Assembly (NCBI GenBank): GCA_026125285.1 | Contig: JAHCLO010000020.1 | Span: forward strand, 1 to 64,000 | Length of the DNA: 64,000 nt | Direction: 5' to 3' | Origin: Verrucomicrobiia bacterium | GTDB lineage: Bacteria > Verrucomicrobiota > Verrucomicrobiia > Limisphaerales > JADLHS01 | Shown: positions 35,399 through 44,584 of the stretch, one piece after another | Layout: the number at the start of each line of letters is the position of its first letter | Numbering within the stretch: position 1 is the first letter of the stretch | Notes under the pieces: generated by a model | The model's input: the letters and a program-made list of their open reading frames with translations, nothing else | What the model was told of the DNA's origin: nothing | Database searches by the model: none | Translations under genes and position numbers: made by a program

Positions 35399-35839
35399 TC
35401 AACCCGCTTTCGTCAGTTTGAACTGGATGATATCCGCGAGCACCTGTGGCTCGTCCGTGCCGATGCGAAAACGTTTCCCGTGCTTCATCACAAGTTCGAC
35501 CGCATCCAGCCCGGACACGTTGTACAGCCAGCCGCCGGGATAAAGCCGAACGCCCCAGCCCCACCACCAACGGTTGCGCACGGGTTGCGCGGACGCGATT
35601 TCTTCGAGCCGAAAGCTTTTGCGGATGAGTCCCACGCCGAATCTGATGCGGACCAACGAATCATCCACCTCCACGGTGAGGGTTGCCATCAGCGAGGCGA
35701 TGAGCAGTACGACCAGGACAAGGATCGGCCAGACAGACTGGCGCGCCGCGGGCGGCGTTGGCAGCAGTTCAAACAGAATTAGCGCCGCGATACAGACTGC
35801 CAAAGTCACCCAACCGGTTTGTGTGTGCTTGTAGGTCAT
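35399..35839 (-). CDS. small membrane protein, PH-domain-like
   Basis: A protein of 146 residues from the ATG at 35839 (another ATG at 35863 is in frame). Two helices come first (GWVTLAVCIAALILFELL and WPILVLVVLLIASLMATL). A soluble C-terminal part of about 75 residues follows, with beta-strand pattern VEVDDSLVRIRFGVGLI, RKSFRLEEIASAQPVRN, WWWGWGVRLYPGGWLYNVSG and DAVELVMKHGKRFRIGTDEP. This resembles bacterial PH-like domains behind membrane helices. No function can be stated. Confidence 0.75.
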   Translation of the reverse strand: MTYKHTQTGWVTLAVCIAALILFELLPTPPAARQSVWPILVLVVLLIASLMATLTVEVDDSLVRIRFGVGLIRKSFRLEEIASAQPVRNRWWWGWGVRLYPGGWLYNVSGLDAVELVMKHGKRFRIGTDEPQVLADIIQFKLTKAG

Positions 35840-35988
35840 GTTGTCCGGCTTTGGAAACCACATCCGCCCACGATGCGGCAGCGGGTAAACTCCACCGTGC
35901 GTGGCTCCGCGACTGCGATCGCCGCATCACCGTTCGACGATGCATCCTGTGTGCGAGCCAGGCGCGCGATGCCCGGCAAAACCGGCCA

Positions 35989-37941
35989 CTATTGGTTCGC
36001 GGCCACCACGGCCCGGGCGCGTTTCGCCAGTTCGGCGTTCGTCGTGACTTGCGCCACTTTTTCCAGACCCGCAACAAGTTCGGGCGCGAGCTTGGCGGCA
36101 TTCCGCCCTTGCGCCATTTTTTCGGCGACGTTGACCGCGGCGACACAGGCTTCGGCGCGGATGTCTTTGTCGTCCAGGAACGGCAGGATCAACGAAAGCG
36201 ATCCCGCCTGATTGATCCCACCCAACGCAGCCAGGAACATTCGCTTCTCCTCCGGGCGCTCCACCAGGCCCGCAACCTCGCGGCACATTTCCAGCCGACG
36301 GCGCGGGGGTATTTCGTTGTCAGCCGCCCAGCGCAAGTAACCACGCAGGCCAAGCTGTTTCTCCGCCGAACTGCCGGGGGATTTTGCCAACGCCACCAGA
36401 TCGGGAGCGGCGTCGGCGGTGGTCCAGGAATTGAGTGCGTCTATGGCGGCGGAGCGAATCTCCGGGTTCGAGTCCTTGACTGCGCTACGGACAGCGTCCA
36501 GGGCCTGGCCACCACCGGCGATCACGAGCACGCGCAACAGCACCGCCTTTTGCGGCGGCTTGGCGGTCGCCAATCGCGCAAGCAACGGCGTGGCCGAAGC
36601 GTCCGAGTCGGCCGCGCGGGCGCACACCGCGCCGAGCGCTTCCTCGATGGCAGCGAGGTCTTGGGGATTGGTGGACTTTGCCAGCAGGTCCAGCAACGCG
36701 GGCATTTCCGCAGCGCCGGCCAGTTCGCCCAATCGTTTCAGAGCGGCGGTGCGGATGTTGACGTCTGAATCACTCGCCGCCTGTCGCAACTGGGGAATTG
36801 CCTCACTCATTCGCCGACGCGAGACGAGTTCCATAGCTACCACCCGCTGGGCGGAAGTTCCGCGCGTGAGAAGTTGGAGTATCGCGGAGTCAGCTTCCGC
36901 TCCGGGAAAACCCGCCAGACTCGACTTGGCGGTTTCAGCAATTTGGGGATCTGCATTGAAGAGCAAGTCGGTCAACGCGGGCACGGCGGGAGCACCGCCG
37001 ATTTCCGGCAGCGCGCGAATGGCGGCCAGGCGAACCGCCTTCACACCGTCACGCGCATGGGCCATCAGGGCGGGCAGCGCGCCGGCGTCTCCGCGTTTGC
37101 CGAGCGTCTGGATTAACAGGATCTGTTTGTCGGCGGAAAGGCGGCCAAGTTCGTCAACCAACGCTTTCGTCACGGATGCACCCGGCATTTCCATGGCGGT
37201 CAGCGCGGCGGCGGCCACCAATACATAGTCGTCACTCCGAATCGCCTCGCCCAACAGCGGGATGCCGTCATTGCCACGAGTCAGCACAGCGCCGCGCAGC
37301 GCACCAGCACGGACTTGCTGCGGCGCAGCCGACAATCCGCGAAGCCGATCGTAAGATGTCATCGCTGCTTGGTGTTCGCCTTTTGCTGCCAGGGACTCAG
37401 CGCAGCGAAACAGCCCTTCGCAGAACGCAACTTGATTGGCCGCGGAAACATCCGCCAGAGCCTCGCTCAGTGCTTTCGCGGCAGCCGAATTGCCGATGCT
37501 GCCCAAAGCCCGGGCGGCCGCCTGCGCCACGTCGGGATCGGTGTTGCGCAACAAGCCCGACAACGGCGGCACGGCTTGCGCATCCCGGCGCACGCCGAGG
37601 CTCCCAATCACGCCCACCAGGGGGCGGCCATTCAGTTTCCCCAGCGTTGCGCGGAGGGCGTCATCCACCGCCGGACCGGGAATGGTCTCGAGCGCGTACC
37701 GAGCCATGTGATTGAGTTCTGGGTTGCTTAACAAATCCGCCAATACCGGGACCGAGGCGGCGGTGGCGATGGGGGAGAGTTCCCGACAGGCATCCGCCTT
37801 GGCCTTGCGCGGGGCGTCGGATTTCAAAATAGCGATCAACTTGGCCTCTTGCTGCTCTGCAAGTGGGCTGGGTTGCCCAACCGCAACGAGGACTCCAGCG
37901 AGCAGCAGACCGAGCGTGAGATTGAATCGTGAGTTTGACAT
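35989..37941 (-). CDS. secreted HEAT-repeat protein
   Basis: An exported protein of 650 residues starting at 37941, with AAAGGGAAACACC before the ATG. A signal peptide (LTLGLLLAGVLVAVGQPSPL) leads into about fifteen HEAT repeats, for example ARALGSIGNSAAAKALSEAL, AIRALPEIGGAPAVPALTDL, ALKRLGELAGAAEMPALLDL and AIDALNSWTTADAAPDLVAL. It starts 34 bases after the Tat-exported Gfo/Idh oxidoreductase stops, so the two are probably co-transcribed and the repeat protein may scaffold that enzyme. That link is inference. Confidence 0.88.
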   Translation of the reverse strand: MSNSRFNLTLGLLLAGVLVAVGQPSPLAEQQEAKLIAILKSDAPRKAKADACRELSPIATAASVPVLADLLSNPELNHMARYALETIPGPAVDDALRATLGKLNGRPLVGVIGSLGVRRDAQAVPPLSGLLRNTDPDVAQAAARALGSIGNSAAAKALSEALADVSAANQVAFCEGLFRCAESLAAKGEHQAAMTSYDRLRGLSAAPQQVRAGALRGAVLTRGNDGIPLLGEAIRSDDYVLVAAAALTAMEMPGASVTKALVDELGRLSADKQILLIQTLGKRGDAGALPALMAHARDGVKAVRLAAIRALPEIGGAPAVPALTDLLFNADPQIAETAKSSLAGFPGAEADSAILQLLTRGTSAQRVVAMELVSRRRMSEAIPQLRQAASDSDVNIRTAALKRLGELAGAAEMPALLDLLAKSTNPQDLAAIEEALGAVCARAADSDASATPLLARLATAKPPQKAVLLRVLVIAGGGQALDAVRSAVKDSNPEIRSAAIDALNSWTTADAAPDLVALAKSPGSSAEKQLGLRGYLRWAADNEIPPRRRLEMCREVAGLVERPEEKRMFLAALGGINQAGSLSLILPFLDDKDIRAEACVAAVNVAEKMAQGRNAAKLAPELVAGLEKVAQVTTNAELAKRARAVVAANQ

Positions 37942-37975
37942 GGTGTTTCCCTTTCTCAGCAACTGGTTCTCCGTT

Positions 37976-39325
37976 TCATATAATCCACGGCTCGCGCATG
38001 GCGCGCGAGCGCAACCGGTTTGCCTCGGCATCGTTGAGGAATTCCTCCTTCACCGGATCGAACTTCACATCGCGCTTGAGCCACATGCAGATGTTGGCCG
38101 CATGAACGGTGGACATCGAACGGTGCATGACTTCGGGATTGGCCACCGGCTGACGGCGGGATTTGACACAATCAAAGAAATCCCGCACATGACTCATCGG
38201 GCGCTGGGTGCGGGCCATGTAATCCGCGACGATCTTGCGGAAGTCCGCCAGCAGGGCCGGCGAGGAAACATCCGGCTTGGAGTAGCCGTCGGCGGCAGCG
38301 ACCCATCCTTCCGGTCCGTCGAAGCGCATGCCACACGAGCCGCGCCACCATTTGTCGCCGCGCGACAGGATCATCTTCACGCCATTGGGAAACACCGTGA
38401 CCATTTCGTCGCCGGTGGGATTGTTGACGTAACGATACTCGACGGCCGACGTATTCAAGCAGTCAATACCCGCCTGCGCTTGCGCGAAGGTGTGCGCGCC
38501 CCATTCGCCGATGCAACTGGTGTGAAAATCGTAATGGCCACGCCAGCCGCCGCGGGCGTAAGTGGAGTTGTAGGGCCGCCAAGGACAAGGGCCGAGCCAT
38601 TGGTCCCAATCCACTTCCGCCTTCGGTGGTTCGGGTTCGGCGGGCAGCCAGTCGTGCCGCATTTCGGCCGCATCCCAGGGCGCGATGTGCGCGTAAGTGG
38701 TATGGACCTTGCCCAGCCGGCCCATCCGCGCCATCTCGATGCAGAAGACAAAATTCTCCTCGCTCAATCGTTGCGTGCCCGTCTGGTAAATGCGTCCGTA
38801 ACGTCGCGCGGTTGCCACCACTGCCCGGCCTTCGGCGATGGTCATGGAGGAAGGTTTTTCCGAATAGACATCCTTGCCGGCGCGCATGGCCAAAACGGAG
38901 GCTGTCGCGTGCCAGCGGTCACCGGTGGCAATGAGCACGGCATCAATGTCCGTCCGCAGGGCCAGAAATTCGCGGATGTCGGGATACGTTTTGCAGTCCT
39001 GGTTACCGTAATGATTGTCGGCGACCCGTTTCACCGCTTCGCGCGCGGCTTGCTTGGCATCGCACACGGCCACGAAATGCACGTCACGCTCGGGCAGCAT
39101 CCAGCGCAGCACGCCGGTGCCGCGGCCACCGATGCCGATGCCGCCAAACACAATGCGTTCGCTGGGTGGCACGGCGCCATTAAGGCCCAGCGCCGAACCG
39201 GGAATCAGGCAAGGCGCTGCCAGAGCCGCGCCGGCCAGCGATGCTCGTTGGAGGAATTGCCGCCGGCTCAGTGAAGTGTTTGAAAGAGATGTTCGAACCC
39301 GCAATGGAGAAGATTGCTTGCGCAT
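37976..39325 (-). CDS. Tat-exported Gfo/Idh/MocA oxidoreductase
   Basis: NAD(P)-dependent sugar or sugar-derivative oxidoreductase of 449 residues. The N-terminus has a Tat motif (SRRQFLQRASLAGAALAAP). The Rossmann part then shows FGGIGIGGRGTGVLRWML, AVLIATGDRWHATASVLAMR and DVYSEKPSSMTIAEGR, the last being the family's EKP signature. The C-terminal half follows the planctomycete/verrucomicrobial secreted subfamily (WDQWLGPCPWRPYN, YDFHTSCIGEWGAHTFAQAQ). The substrate is unknown. It is the first gene of an apparent operon with the HEAT protein. Confidence 0.92.
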   Translation of the reverse strand: MRKQSSPLRVRTSLSNTSLSRRQFLQRASLAGAALAAPCLIPGSALGLNGAVPPSERIVFGGIGIGGRGTGVLRWMLPERDVHFVAVCDAKQAAREAVKRVADNHYGNQDCKTYPDIREFLALRTDIDAVLIATGDRWHATASVLAMRAGKDVYSEKPSSMTIAEGRAVVATARRYGRIYQTGTQRLSEENFVFCIEMARMGRLGKVHTTYAHIAPWDAAEMRHDWLPAEPEPPKAEVDWDQWLGPCPWRPYNSTYARGGWRGHYDFHTSCIGEWGAHTFAQAQAGIDCLNTSAVEYRYVNNPTGDEMVTVFPNGVKMILSRGDKWWRGSCGMRFDGPEGWVAAADGYSKPDVSSPALLADFRKIVADYMARTQRPMSHVRDFFDCVKSRRQPVANPEVMHRSMSTVHAANICMWLKRDVKFDPVKEEFLNDAEANRLRSRAMREPWII

Positions 39326-39482
39326 GAAGCAATGCTACTGGCTTTGGCAGACAAGTCGAGAGTGAAACCGCGGGAACTCGATCCAACGCGGACAATGGAC
39401 TCACGCAGAACATAAAGACCTCAGAGTTCTTGGGAAATACGGGTGTTCTTTCCGGAGAAATCGTGTCAAGCTGCGGGCGTTT

Positions 39483-40277
39483 ATGAAACAACCCCTCAAA
39501 GTGGTTCCGCCCGCGCGGCTCCGGGATTTTGACCCGGCGTTCAGCGGCGGATTGAACAAGGATGCGGCCCGCGAGAAGACCGCGAAGTTCTGCCAGCGCA
39601 TCGGCGAGTTGCAGGAATTGCTCTACGCCAATGCCCGCCACGCGGTGCTGATCCTACTGCAAGGGATGGATTGCAGCGGCAAGGACGGTACCGTAAAGCG
39701 CGTGCTGGAATTTGTGAACCCGGCCGGCGTCGAAACGGCGAATTTCAAAACGCCCTCCGCGGAGGAACGCGCGCACGATTTTCTCTGGCGCGTCCACCAG
39801 CGGGTACCGCGCTACGGCAACATTGGCGTGTTCAACCGTTCGCATTACGAGGACGTGTTGATCGTGCGCGTGATGAAGCTCCAGCCTGAACGCGTCTGGC
39901 GGGCGCGCTACGATCAGATCAACGTGTTTGAAAAGCATTTGGCGGACAACCGCGTCATCTTGCTGAAATTCTTCCTGCATATCAGCAAGACCGAGCAGGC
40001 CGAGCGGCTCCAGTCACGCCTGGAGAACCCGCACAAGAACTGGAAGTTTGAGACGGCCGACCTCGAGATGCGGAGGAAGTGGCCGCAGTTTCAACGCGCC
40101 TACGAGGACGCGCTGAACTGTTGCAGCACCGCTTGGGCACCCTGGCATATCGTGCCGGCGGATCGTAAATGGTACCGGGATTACGTCGTCGGGCGCACGG
40201 TGGTAAACGCGCTGGAAAAGCTGAAGCTCAAATGGCCCAAGCCGAAAGAGGATTTGACGAAAATCCAGATTTTTTGA
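39483..40277 (+). CDS. polyphosphate kinase 2 family phosphotransferase
   Basis: Soluble PPK2-type enzyme that moves phosphate between polyphosphate and nucleotides (AMP, ADP or GDP). The 264 residues show the Walker A region LILLQGMDCSGKDGTVKRVL, the substrate-binding GIVFNRSHYED-type stretch seen here as GNIGVFNRSHYEDVLIVRV, a lid segment with FLHISKTEQAERLQSRLENP, and KWYRDYVVGRTVVNALEKL. Single-domain class; nucleotide preference cannot be told. A folded palindromic element lies directly after the stop. Confidence 0.94.
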   Translation: MKQPLKVVPPARLRDFDPAFSGGLNKDAAREKTAKFCQRIGELQELLYANARHAVLILLQGMDCSGKDGTVKRVLEFVNPAGVETANFKTPSAEERAHDFLWRVHQRVPRYGNIGVFNRSHYEDVLIVRVMKLQPERVWRARYDQINVFEKHLADNRVILLKFFLHISKTEQAERLQSRLENPHKNWKFETADLEMRRKWPQFQRAYEDALNCCSTAWAPWHIVPADRKWYRDYVVGRTVVNALEKLKLKWPKPKEDLTKIQIF

Positions 40278-40281
40278 ACCC

Positions 40282-40329
40282 GGTGCGCCAGGCATCGTCG
40301 CACGATGCCCCTCCAAGGGAGGCGCATCC
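40282..40329. repeat. cloverleaf-like palindromic element
   Basis: GGCATCGT (40291-40298) and ACGATGCC (40302-40309) form a perfect 8-base-pair hairpin. CCTCC/GGAGG (40310-40314 with 40318-40322) forms a second, and an outer pairing GGTGCGCC (40282-40289) with GGCGCATCC (40321-40329, one bulge) could close or compete with it. No T tract follows, so a REP-like repeat is more likely than a terminator. Confidence 0.6.
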
Positions 40330-40381
40330 GGCATTGCCAATCGGTGATTCTGTGGCAAGATCTCGTTCGAACACGAATGTT

Positions 40382-40720
40382 ATGAACAAACCGAAGATTA
40401 TTGCTTATTTGAAACCAACCTGCGGCTGGAGCAACGGCGTGCGCGCCGTGCTGAAGAAATACGACCTGCCCTACGAGGACCGCGACATCATCAACGATCC
40501 GGCGCAACGACAGGAAATGATCGAGAAAAGCGGCCAGATGCTGAGTCCCTGTGTGGAAATCAATGGCCAGATGTTGCCGGACATCAGCGGCGAGGAGGTC
40601 GAGGCGTGGATGTTGGCCAACCAGGTTGTTGCCCCGAATGACCGCGCGGCGGATGCGCCTACCAATCAACCGTGCGCCCACGAGATGCCGCAGAGTTCGC
40701 CGTTGGAATTTCGGCGCTGA
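40382..40720 (+). CDS. glutaredoxin-like protein (CGWS)
   Basis: Thioredoxin-fold protein of 112 residues. KIIAYLKPTCGWSNGVRAVL carries the active-site region with C14 in CGWS, a monothiol-type version. The cis-Pro region is MLSPCVEINGQMLPD, with an extra Cys after the proline. ISGEEVEAWMLANQ closes the glutaredoxin fold, and about 30 further residues have little structure. It could reduce mixed disulfides or bind an Fe-S cluster like other CGxS glutaredoxins; this cannot be decided. panC follows. Confidence 0.85.
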   Translation: MNKPKIIAYLKPTCGWSNGVRAVLKKYDLPYEDRDIINDPAQRQEMIEKSGQMLSPCVEINGQMLPDISGEEVEAWMLANQVVAPNDRAADAPTNQPCAHEMPQSSPLEFRR

Positions 40721-40846
40721 CCCTTTCTTCGCATTGCCGCCGCGTCCGGAAACGGGCGCGGCGTTTTGCATTATTGCGCTCCGACGCTGGTTGCACGAGT
40801 GATGTTTCCGATTGATTGCCCGACTTGGCTCGCTCAATTTCCCGCC

Positions 40847-41734
40847 ATGAGAATCGTGACTTCACCCGCGGCGATGCAGCGCCTGGCCCGGCAATGGCGG
40901 CGACGCGGCGCGCGTGTGGGGTTGGTGCCCACGATGGGTTACCTGCACCAGGGCCACCTGAGTCTGGTGCGAGCCGTGCGGCGGCGGATTGGCCTGGAGG
41001 GGAAAGTGGTCGTCAGCATTTACGTGAATCCGACGCAGTTCGGTCCGAAGGAGGATTTGTCCCGATACCCGCGCGACTTGAAGCGGGATTTGAGACTCTG
41101 TCGTGCGGAAGGGGTGGACGTCGTATTCGTGCCTGACGACGCGGAAATGTATCCGGGAGGAAATCCGAAATCCGAAATCCGAAATCCGAAATCTTTTAGC
41201 ACCTACGTCGTGGAAGAGAAACTGTCGCAAGGAATGGAAGGCGCCTCGCGACCCACGCACTTTCGCGGCGTAACGACGGTGGTGGCCAAGCTGTTCAACC
41301 TGGTGTTGCCGGACGTGGCCGTTTTTGGCGCGAAGGATTTTCAGCAGGCGGCCGTGGTGAAACGCATGGTGCGAGACTTGAACTTCCCGGTGAAGATCGT
41401 CGTTGCGCCCACCGTGCGCGAACCGGATGGCGTGGCGATGAGTTCGCGGAACAAGTATCTCACCGGCGAACTGCGCCCACAGGCGAGGGTGTTGTGGCGC
41501 TCTCTGCAACTGGCGCGCAAGTTGGCAGCCACCGCCGGGCAGACTGTCCCGGCCAACCGGGTGAAAGCACGAATAAGGCAACTCCTGAATGGCTGCCCCA
41601 ATGCGCGCCTGGATTACGTGGAGTTTTTCGACCCAGAAACGCTGCTGCCGGTCACGAAGGTTCAGCGCGGCACGCAAATGGCCCTGGCGGTGTTTGTGGG
41701 TAAGACGCGGTTGATTGACAACGCGCAGTTGTAG
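40847..41734 (+). CDS. panC: pantothenate synthetase
   Basis: Ligates pantoate and beta-alanine to pantothenate, the CoA precursor. The ATG at 40847 gives 295 residues. Motifs are [80 protein letters not shown] and [16 protein letters not shown] short insert [11 protein letters not shown] (about residues 105-115) is encoded by a heptanucleotide tandem repeat and sits in a surface loop before FSTYVVEE. nadB starts 11 bases downstream. Confidence 0.96.
   Translation: MRIVTSPAAMQRLARQWRRRGARVGLVPTMGYLHQGHLSLVRAVRRRIGLEGKVVVSIYVNPTQFGPKEDLSRYPRDLKRDLRLCRAEGVDVVFVPDDAEMYPGGNPKSEIRNPKSFSTYVVEEKLSQGMEGASRPTHFRGVTTVVAKLFNLVLPDVAVFGAKDFQQAAVVKRMVRDLNFPVKIVVAPTVREPDGVAMSSRNKYLTGELRPQARVLWRSLQLARKLAATAGQTVPANRVKARIRQLLNGCPNARLDYVEFFDPETLLPVTKVQRGTQMALAVFVGKTRLIDNAQL
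41163..41193 (+). repeat. heptanucleotide tandem repeat inside panC
   Basis: ATCCGAA occurs four times in tandem plus a partial unit (31 bases). Three 7-base units equal seven codons, so the array reads in frame and codes for the repeated NPKS/EIR pattern. Confidence 0.92.
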
Positions 41735-41745
41735 ATGGAGTTCAC

Positions 41746-43347
41746 ATGAAACAATTCGACTTCCTCGTTCTCGGCAGTGGCATCGCGGGTCTGTCGTTTG
41801 CCCTGAAGGTCGCGCCGCGCGGGCGCGTGGCCATTGTCACCAAGAAAGACCGCGCGGAATCCAACACCAACTACGCGCAGGGCGGCATTGCAGCGGTGAC
41901 CAGCAAGGAGGATTCCTTTGAACTGCACGTGCGCGACACGCTCGAAGCCGGCGCGGGTTTGTGCAAGGAGAGCGCGGTGCGCACGATTGTGGAGGAAGGA
42001 CCGGCACGGATCGCGGAGTTGATCGAACTGGGGATGCAATTCTCGGAGCGCGAGATCCCCCTTTCGCACGGGGCGCGAGAACTCGATCTGGGCCGCGAGG
42101 GCGGTCATTCCAAACGCCGTATCCTGCACGCGAAAGATGTGACGGGCCGCGAAATTGAGCGGGCGTTGCTCCACGCGGTGGCGCAGCAGCCGAACATCGA
42201 GATTTTCGAGAATCATCTGGCCATTGACCTGATCACGAGCCAGAAGCTCGGTTACGTGGGCGAGCATCGCTGTCTCGGCGCCTATGTGCTGGACAAGCAA
42301 ACTGGCGCGGTTTCCACCTTTGCCGCCCGCCATACGCTGCTGGCCACCGGCGGGTGCGGGAAGGTTTATCTCTACACCACCAACCCCGACATCGCCACGG
42401 GCGACGGCGTGGCGATGGCGTATCGCGCGGGCGCAGCCGTGGCGAACATGGAGTTTGTCCAGTTCCATCCAACCTGTCTTTATCATCCCAAGGCGAAGTC
42501 GTTCCTCATCAGCGAGGCGGTGCGCGGCGAAGGCGGCGTGCTTAAGACCATTGACGGGGGGGAATTCATGGATGCACATCATCCGCTCAAATCGCTCGCC
42601 CCGCGCGACGTCGTCGCCCGGGCCATTGACAGTGAGATGAAAAAGAGCGGGGCTGATCACGTGTGTCTGGACATCACGCACAAACCGGCGCGCTTCCTTA
42701 TCGAACGTTTTCCGAACATCTATCAAACCTGCCTGCGCTACGGCATAGACATGACCAAAGAGGCTATTCCGGTGGTGCCGGCGGCCCATTATCAGTGCGG
42801 CGGCGTGATGACGAATCTGGACGGCGAAACGGACATCGCCGGGCTGTATGCCGTGGGCGAGGTGGCTTGCACGGGATTGCATGGTGCGAATCGGCTGGCC
42901 AGTAATTCTCTGTTGGAAGCGCTGGTCTGCGCGCATCGCGCCGCCCGGAAGGTCGCGGCGAATGAAAGTTCGCCCACGGAGTTCAAGATTCCCGCGTGGC
43001 AATCCGGGAGCGCCCACAATCCCGACGAAATGGTCGTGGTGTCGCACAATTGGGACGAAATCCGCCGTTGCATGTGGGACTACGTGGGCATCGTGCGTAC
43101 CGACAAACGGCTGGCGCGCGCACTGAAACGCATCGCGAATTTGCAGGAGGAGATACACGAGTATTACTGGAATTTCACCGTGACGAGCGATTTGCTGGAG
43201 TTGCGCAACATTGCCACCGTGGCCGAGTTGATCGTGCGTTGCGCTGCCGCGCGGCCCGAGAGCCGGGGATTAAATTACAATCTGGACCATCCCGCGGCCA
43301 ATGCCGAGTGGGCCCAGCGGGACAGCGTGTTGCGAAAGAGTCATTGA
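41746..43347 (+). CDS. nadB: L-aspartate oxidase
   Basis: FAD enzyme that converts aspartate to iminoaspartate, first step of de novo NAD synthesis. The 533 residues start [20 protein letters not shown] (FAD-binding GxGxxG), then [58 protein letters not shown] and [20 protein letters not shown], with the C-terminal [12 protein letters not shown]. Active-site His and Arg positions are retained. It is coupled to panC, making a small cofactor cluster; nadA and nadC are not in the window. Confidence 0.97.
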   Translation: MKQFDFLVLGSGIAGLSFALKVAPRGRVAIVTKKDRAESNTNYAQGGIAAVTSKEDSFELHVRDTLEAGAGLCKESAVRTIVEEGPARIAELIELGMQFSEREIPLSHGARELDLGREGGHSKRRILHAKDVTGREIERALLHAVAQQPNIEIFENHLAIDLITSQKLGYVGEHRCLGAYVLDKQTGAVSTFAARHTLLATGGCGKVYLYTTNPDIATGDGVAMAYRAGAAVANMEFVQFHPTCLYHPKAKSFLISEAVRGEGGVLKTIDGGEFMDAHHPLKSLAPRDVVARAIDSEMKKSGADHVCLDITHKPARFLIERFPNIYQTCLRYGIDMTKEAIPVVPAAHYQCGGVMTNLDGETDIAGLYAVGEVACTGLHGANRLASNSLLEALVCAHRAARKVAANESSPTEFKIPAWQSGSAHNPDEMVVVSHNWDEIRRCMWDYVGIVRTDKRLARALKRIANLQEEIHEYYWNFTVTSDLLELRNIATVAELIVRCAAARPESRGLNYNLDHPAANAEWAQRDSVLRKSH

Positions 43348-43572
43348 GTTCTGCCACTGCGGCCCCAGTCCCCACGGCGCCCCTCAGACTGCTCAACCAC
43401 CTGGCGCGGGTAACGCTCTTCAAGGCGATGATTGAAGCACGTTGTTTCGATTGTCCTGTCAAGCAGGGCGTGGGCGGGTGACTCGCCGCAGGTTGCGACC
43501 GTGAGATGCGCAATCGGCGGCGGGCGGGCGTCCGAATTTCGCGTCGGCCGCATTCCGGCCACCGAACCTCGC

Positions 43573-44448
43573 CTACAGATTCGGCGCTGTTTCCGCGAGG
43601 CGGATGTAATCCACGTCGTTGGCATCCCACGGCAGACTGTGCAGCGGGTTAACGCCGGCGGAGGTGCGCTGGGTGCGGGTATCGTCGGCGGAGTATTGGG
43701 CGTTCAATCCCGGCAGGCGGGTGCCCTTCCAGCGAAACACTTCCGCGTGGCCATCCATGAAGGAAAAAGTGCAGCCGTTGTTGTGGCGGGCAGCGGGCAG
43801 ATTCCAGACCTGCCCAATGCCGACGCGATTGAAGCCGATGGCCCCGTTGTCAATGCTGATCTGATTTTCTTCGATGAAGACGGAGGTTTGTGAGGGATTC
43901 CGGACACTGGTGTATTTCTTGGCGATCAGTGTACCCAAGCTGGGAGTGCCGGCGTCCAGATTGCTGCCCAGCCAAACCGAGACGGCGTAGCTGCGATTGT
44001 GAAGAAAGCGGGCCCCGTCACCCCAACCGAGACCTTTGACGAACGCCCGGCTGCTGGGGCACTGGTAGATGGCCAGCGAGGTGTTGTAGGGAAAGAGCAC
44101 TCCTTCCTTTGGGTGATTCTCATAACCCACGGTGTATTCCTGCGCGTTGCCTTTAATCCAAGCCTTGTCTCCGGGACTGGCGACGCCGGCCACCGAGTTA
44201 TCCATGAGGTTGTTGCCGTTGTCGGTGGCGTACATTTCGAAAGCCACCTGCAACTGCTTCGCGTTGTTCAGGCAACTGATGGTCTGCGCCCGGCTCTTGG
44301 CTTTGCTCAACGCTGGCAGCAACATGGCTGCAAGAATCGCGATGATGGCAATGACCACCAGGAGTTCAATCAACGTGAAGCCGCGGCTACCCTCCAGTCG
44401 GTCTTGCCGCCGGGTATCACCGCGCAATTTGATCAGAGTTTTGCTCAT
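43573..44448 (-). CDS. prepilin-type pseudopilin (DUF1559-like)
   Basis: Secreted or pilus-associated protein of about 291 residues from the ATG at 44448; another ATG at 44460 is possible. Its N-terminus has the type IV prepilin cleavage site and helix [20 protein letters not shown], with [20 protein letters not shown] after it. The C-terminal half has the H-x9-DG-type segment ([17 protein letters not shown]) of the family that is greatly expanded in Verrucomicrobiota and Planctomycetota. Function of single copies is unknown. It diverges from the DUF4623/Ig gene. Confidence 0.92.
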   Translation of the reverse strand: MSKTLIKLRGDTRRQDRLEGSRGFTLIELLVVIAIIAILAAMLLPALSKAKSRAQTISCLNNAKQLQVAFEMYATDNGNNLMDNSVAGVASPGDKAWIKGNAQEYTVGYENHPKEGVLFPYNTSLAIYQCPSSRAFVKGLGWGDGARFLHNRSYAVSVWLGSNLDAGTPSLGTLIAKKYTSVRNPSQTSVFIEENQISIDNGAIGFNRVGIGQVWNLPAARHNNGCTFSFMDGHAEVFRWKGTRLPGLNAQYSADDTRTQRTSAGVNPLHSLPWDANDVDYIRLAETAPNL

Positions 44449-44584
44449 CTCAACTAACATGATCCTCCGGGGCTAAACGGAGGCAAGCGGTTTCCGCTGA
44501 CGCGAATGCGTCATGGACGTACTCGCGTCCGCCCCGCAAGGTGGTAGCGGTAACAAATCTGGCGATGACATCTGGACCGACATT

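Noticed and set aside
40282-40329. Palindrome as the ppk2 terminator
   Set aside because: No T run follows either hairpin on either strand, so it is listed as a repeat instead.
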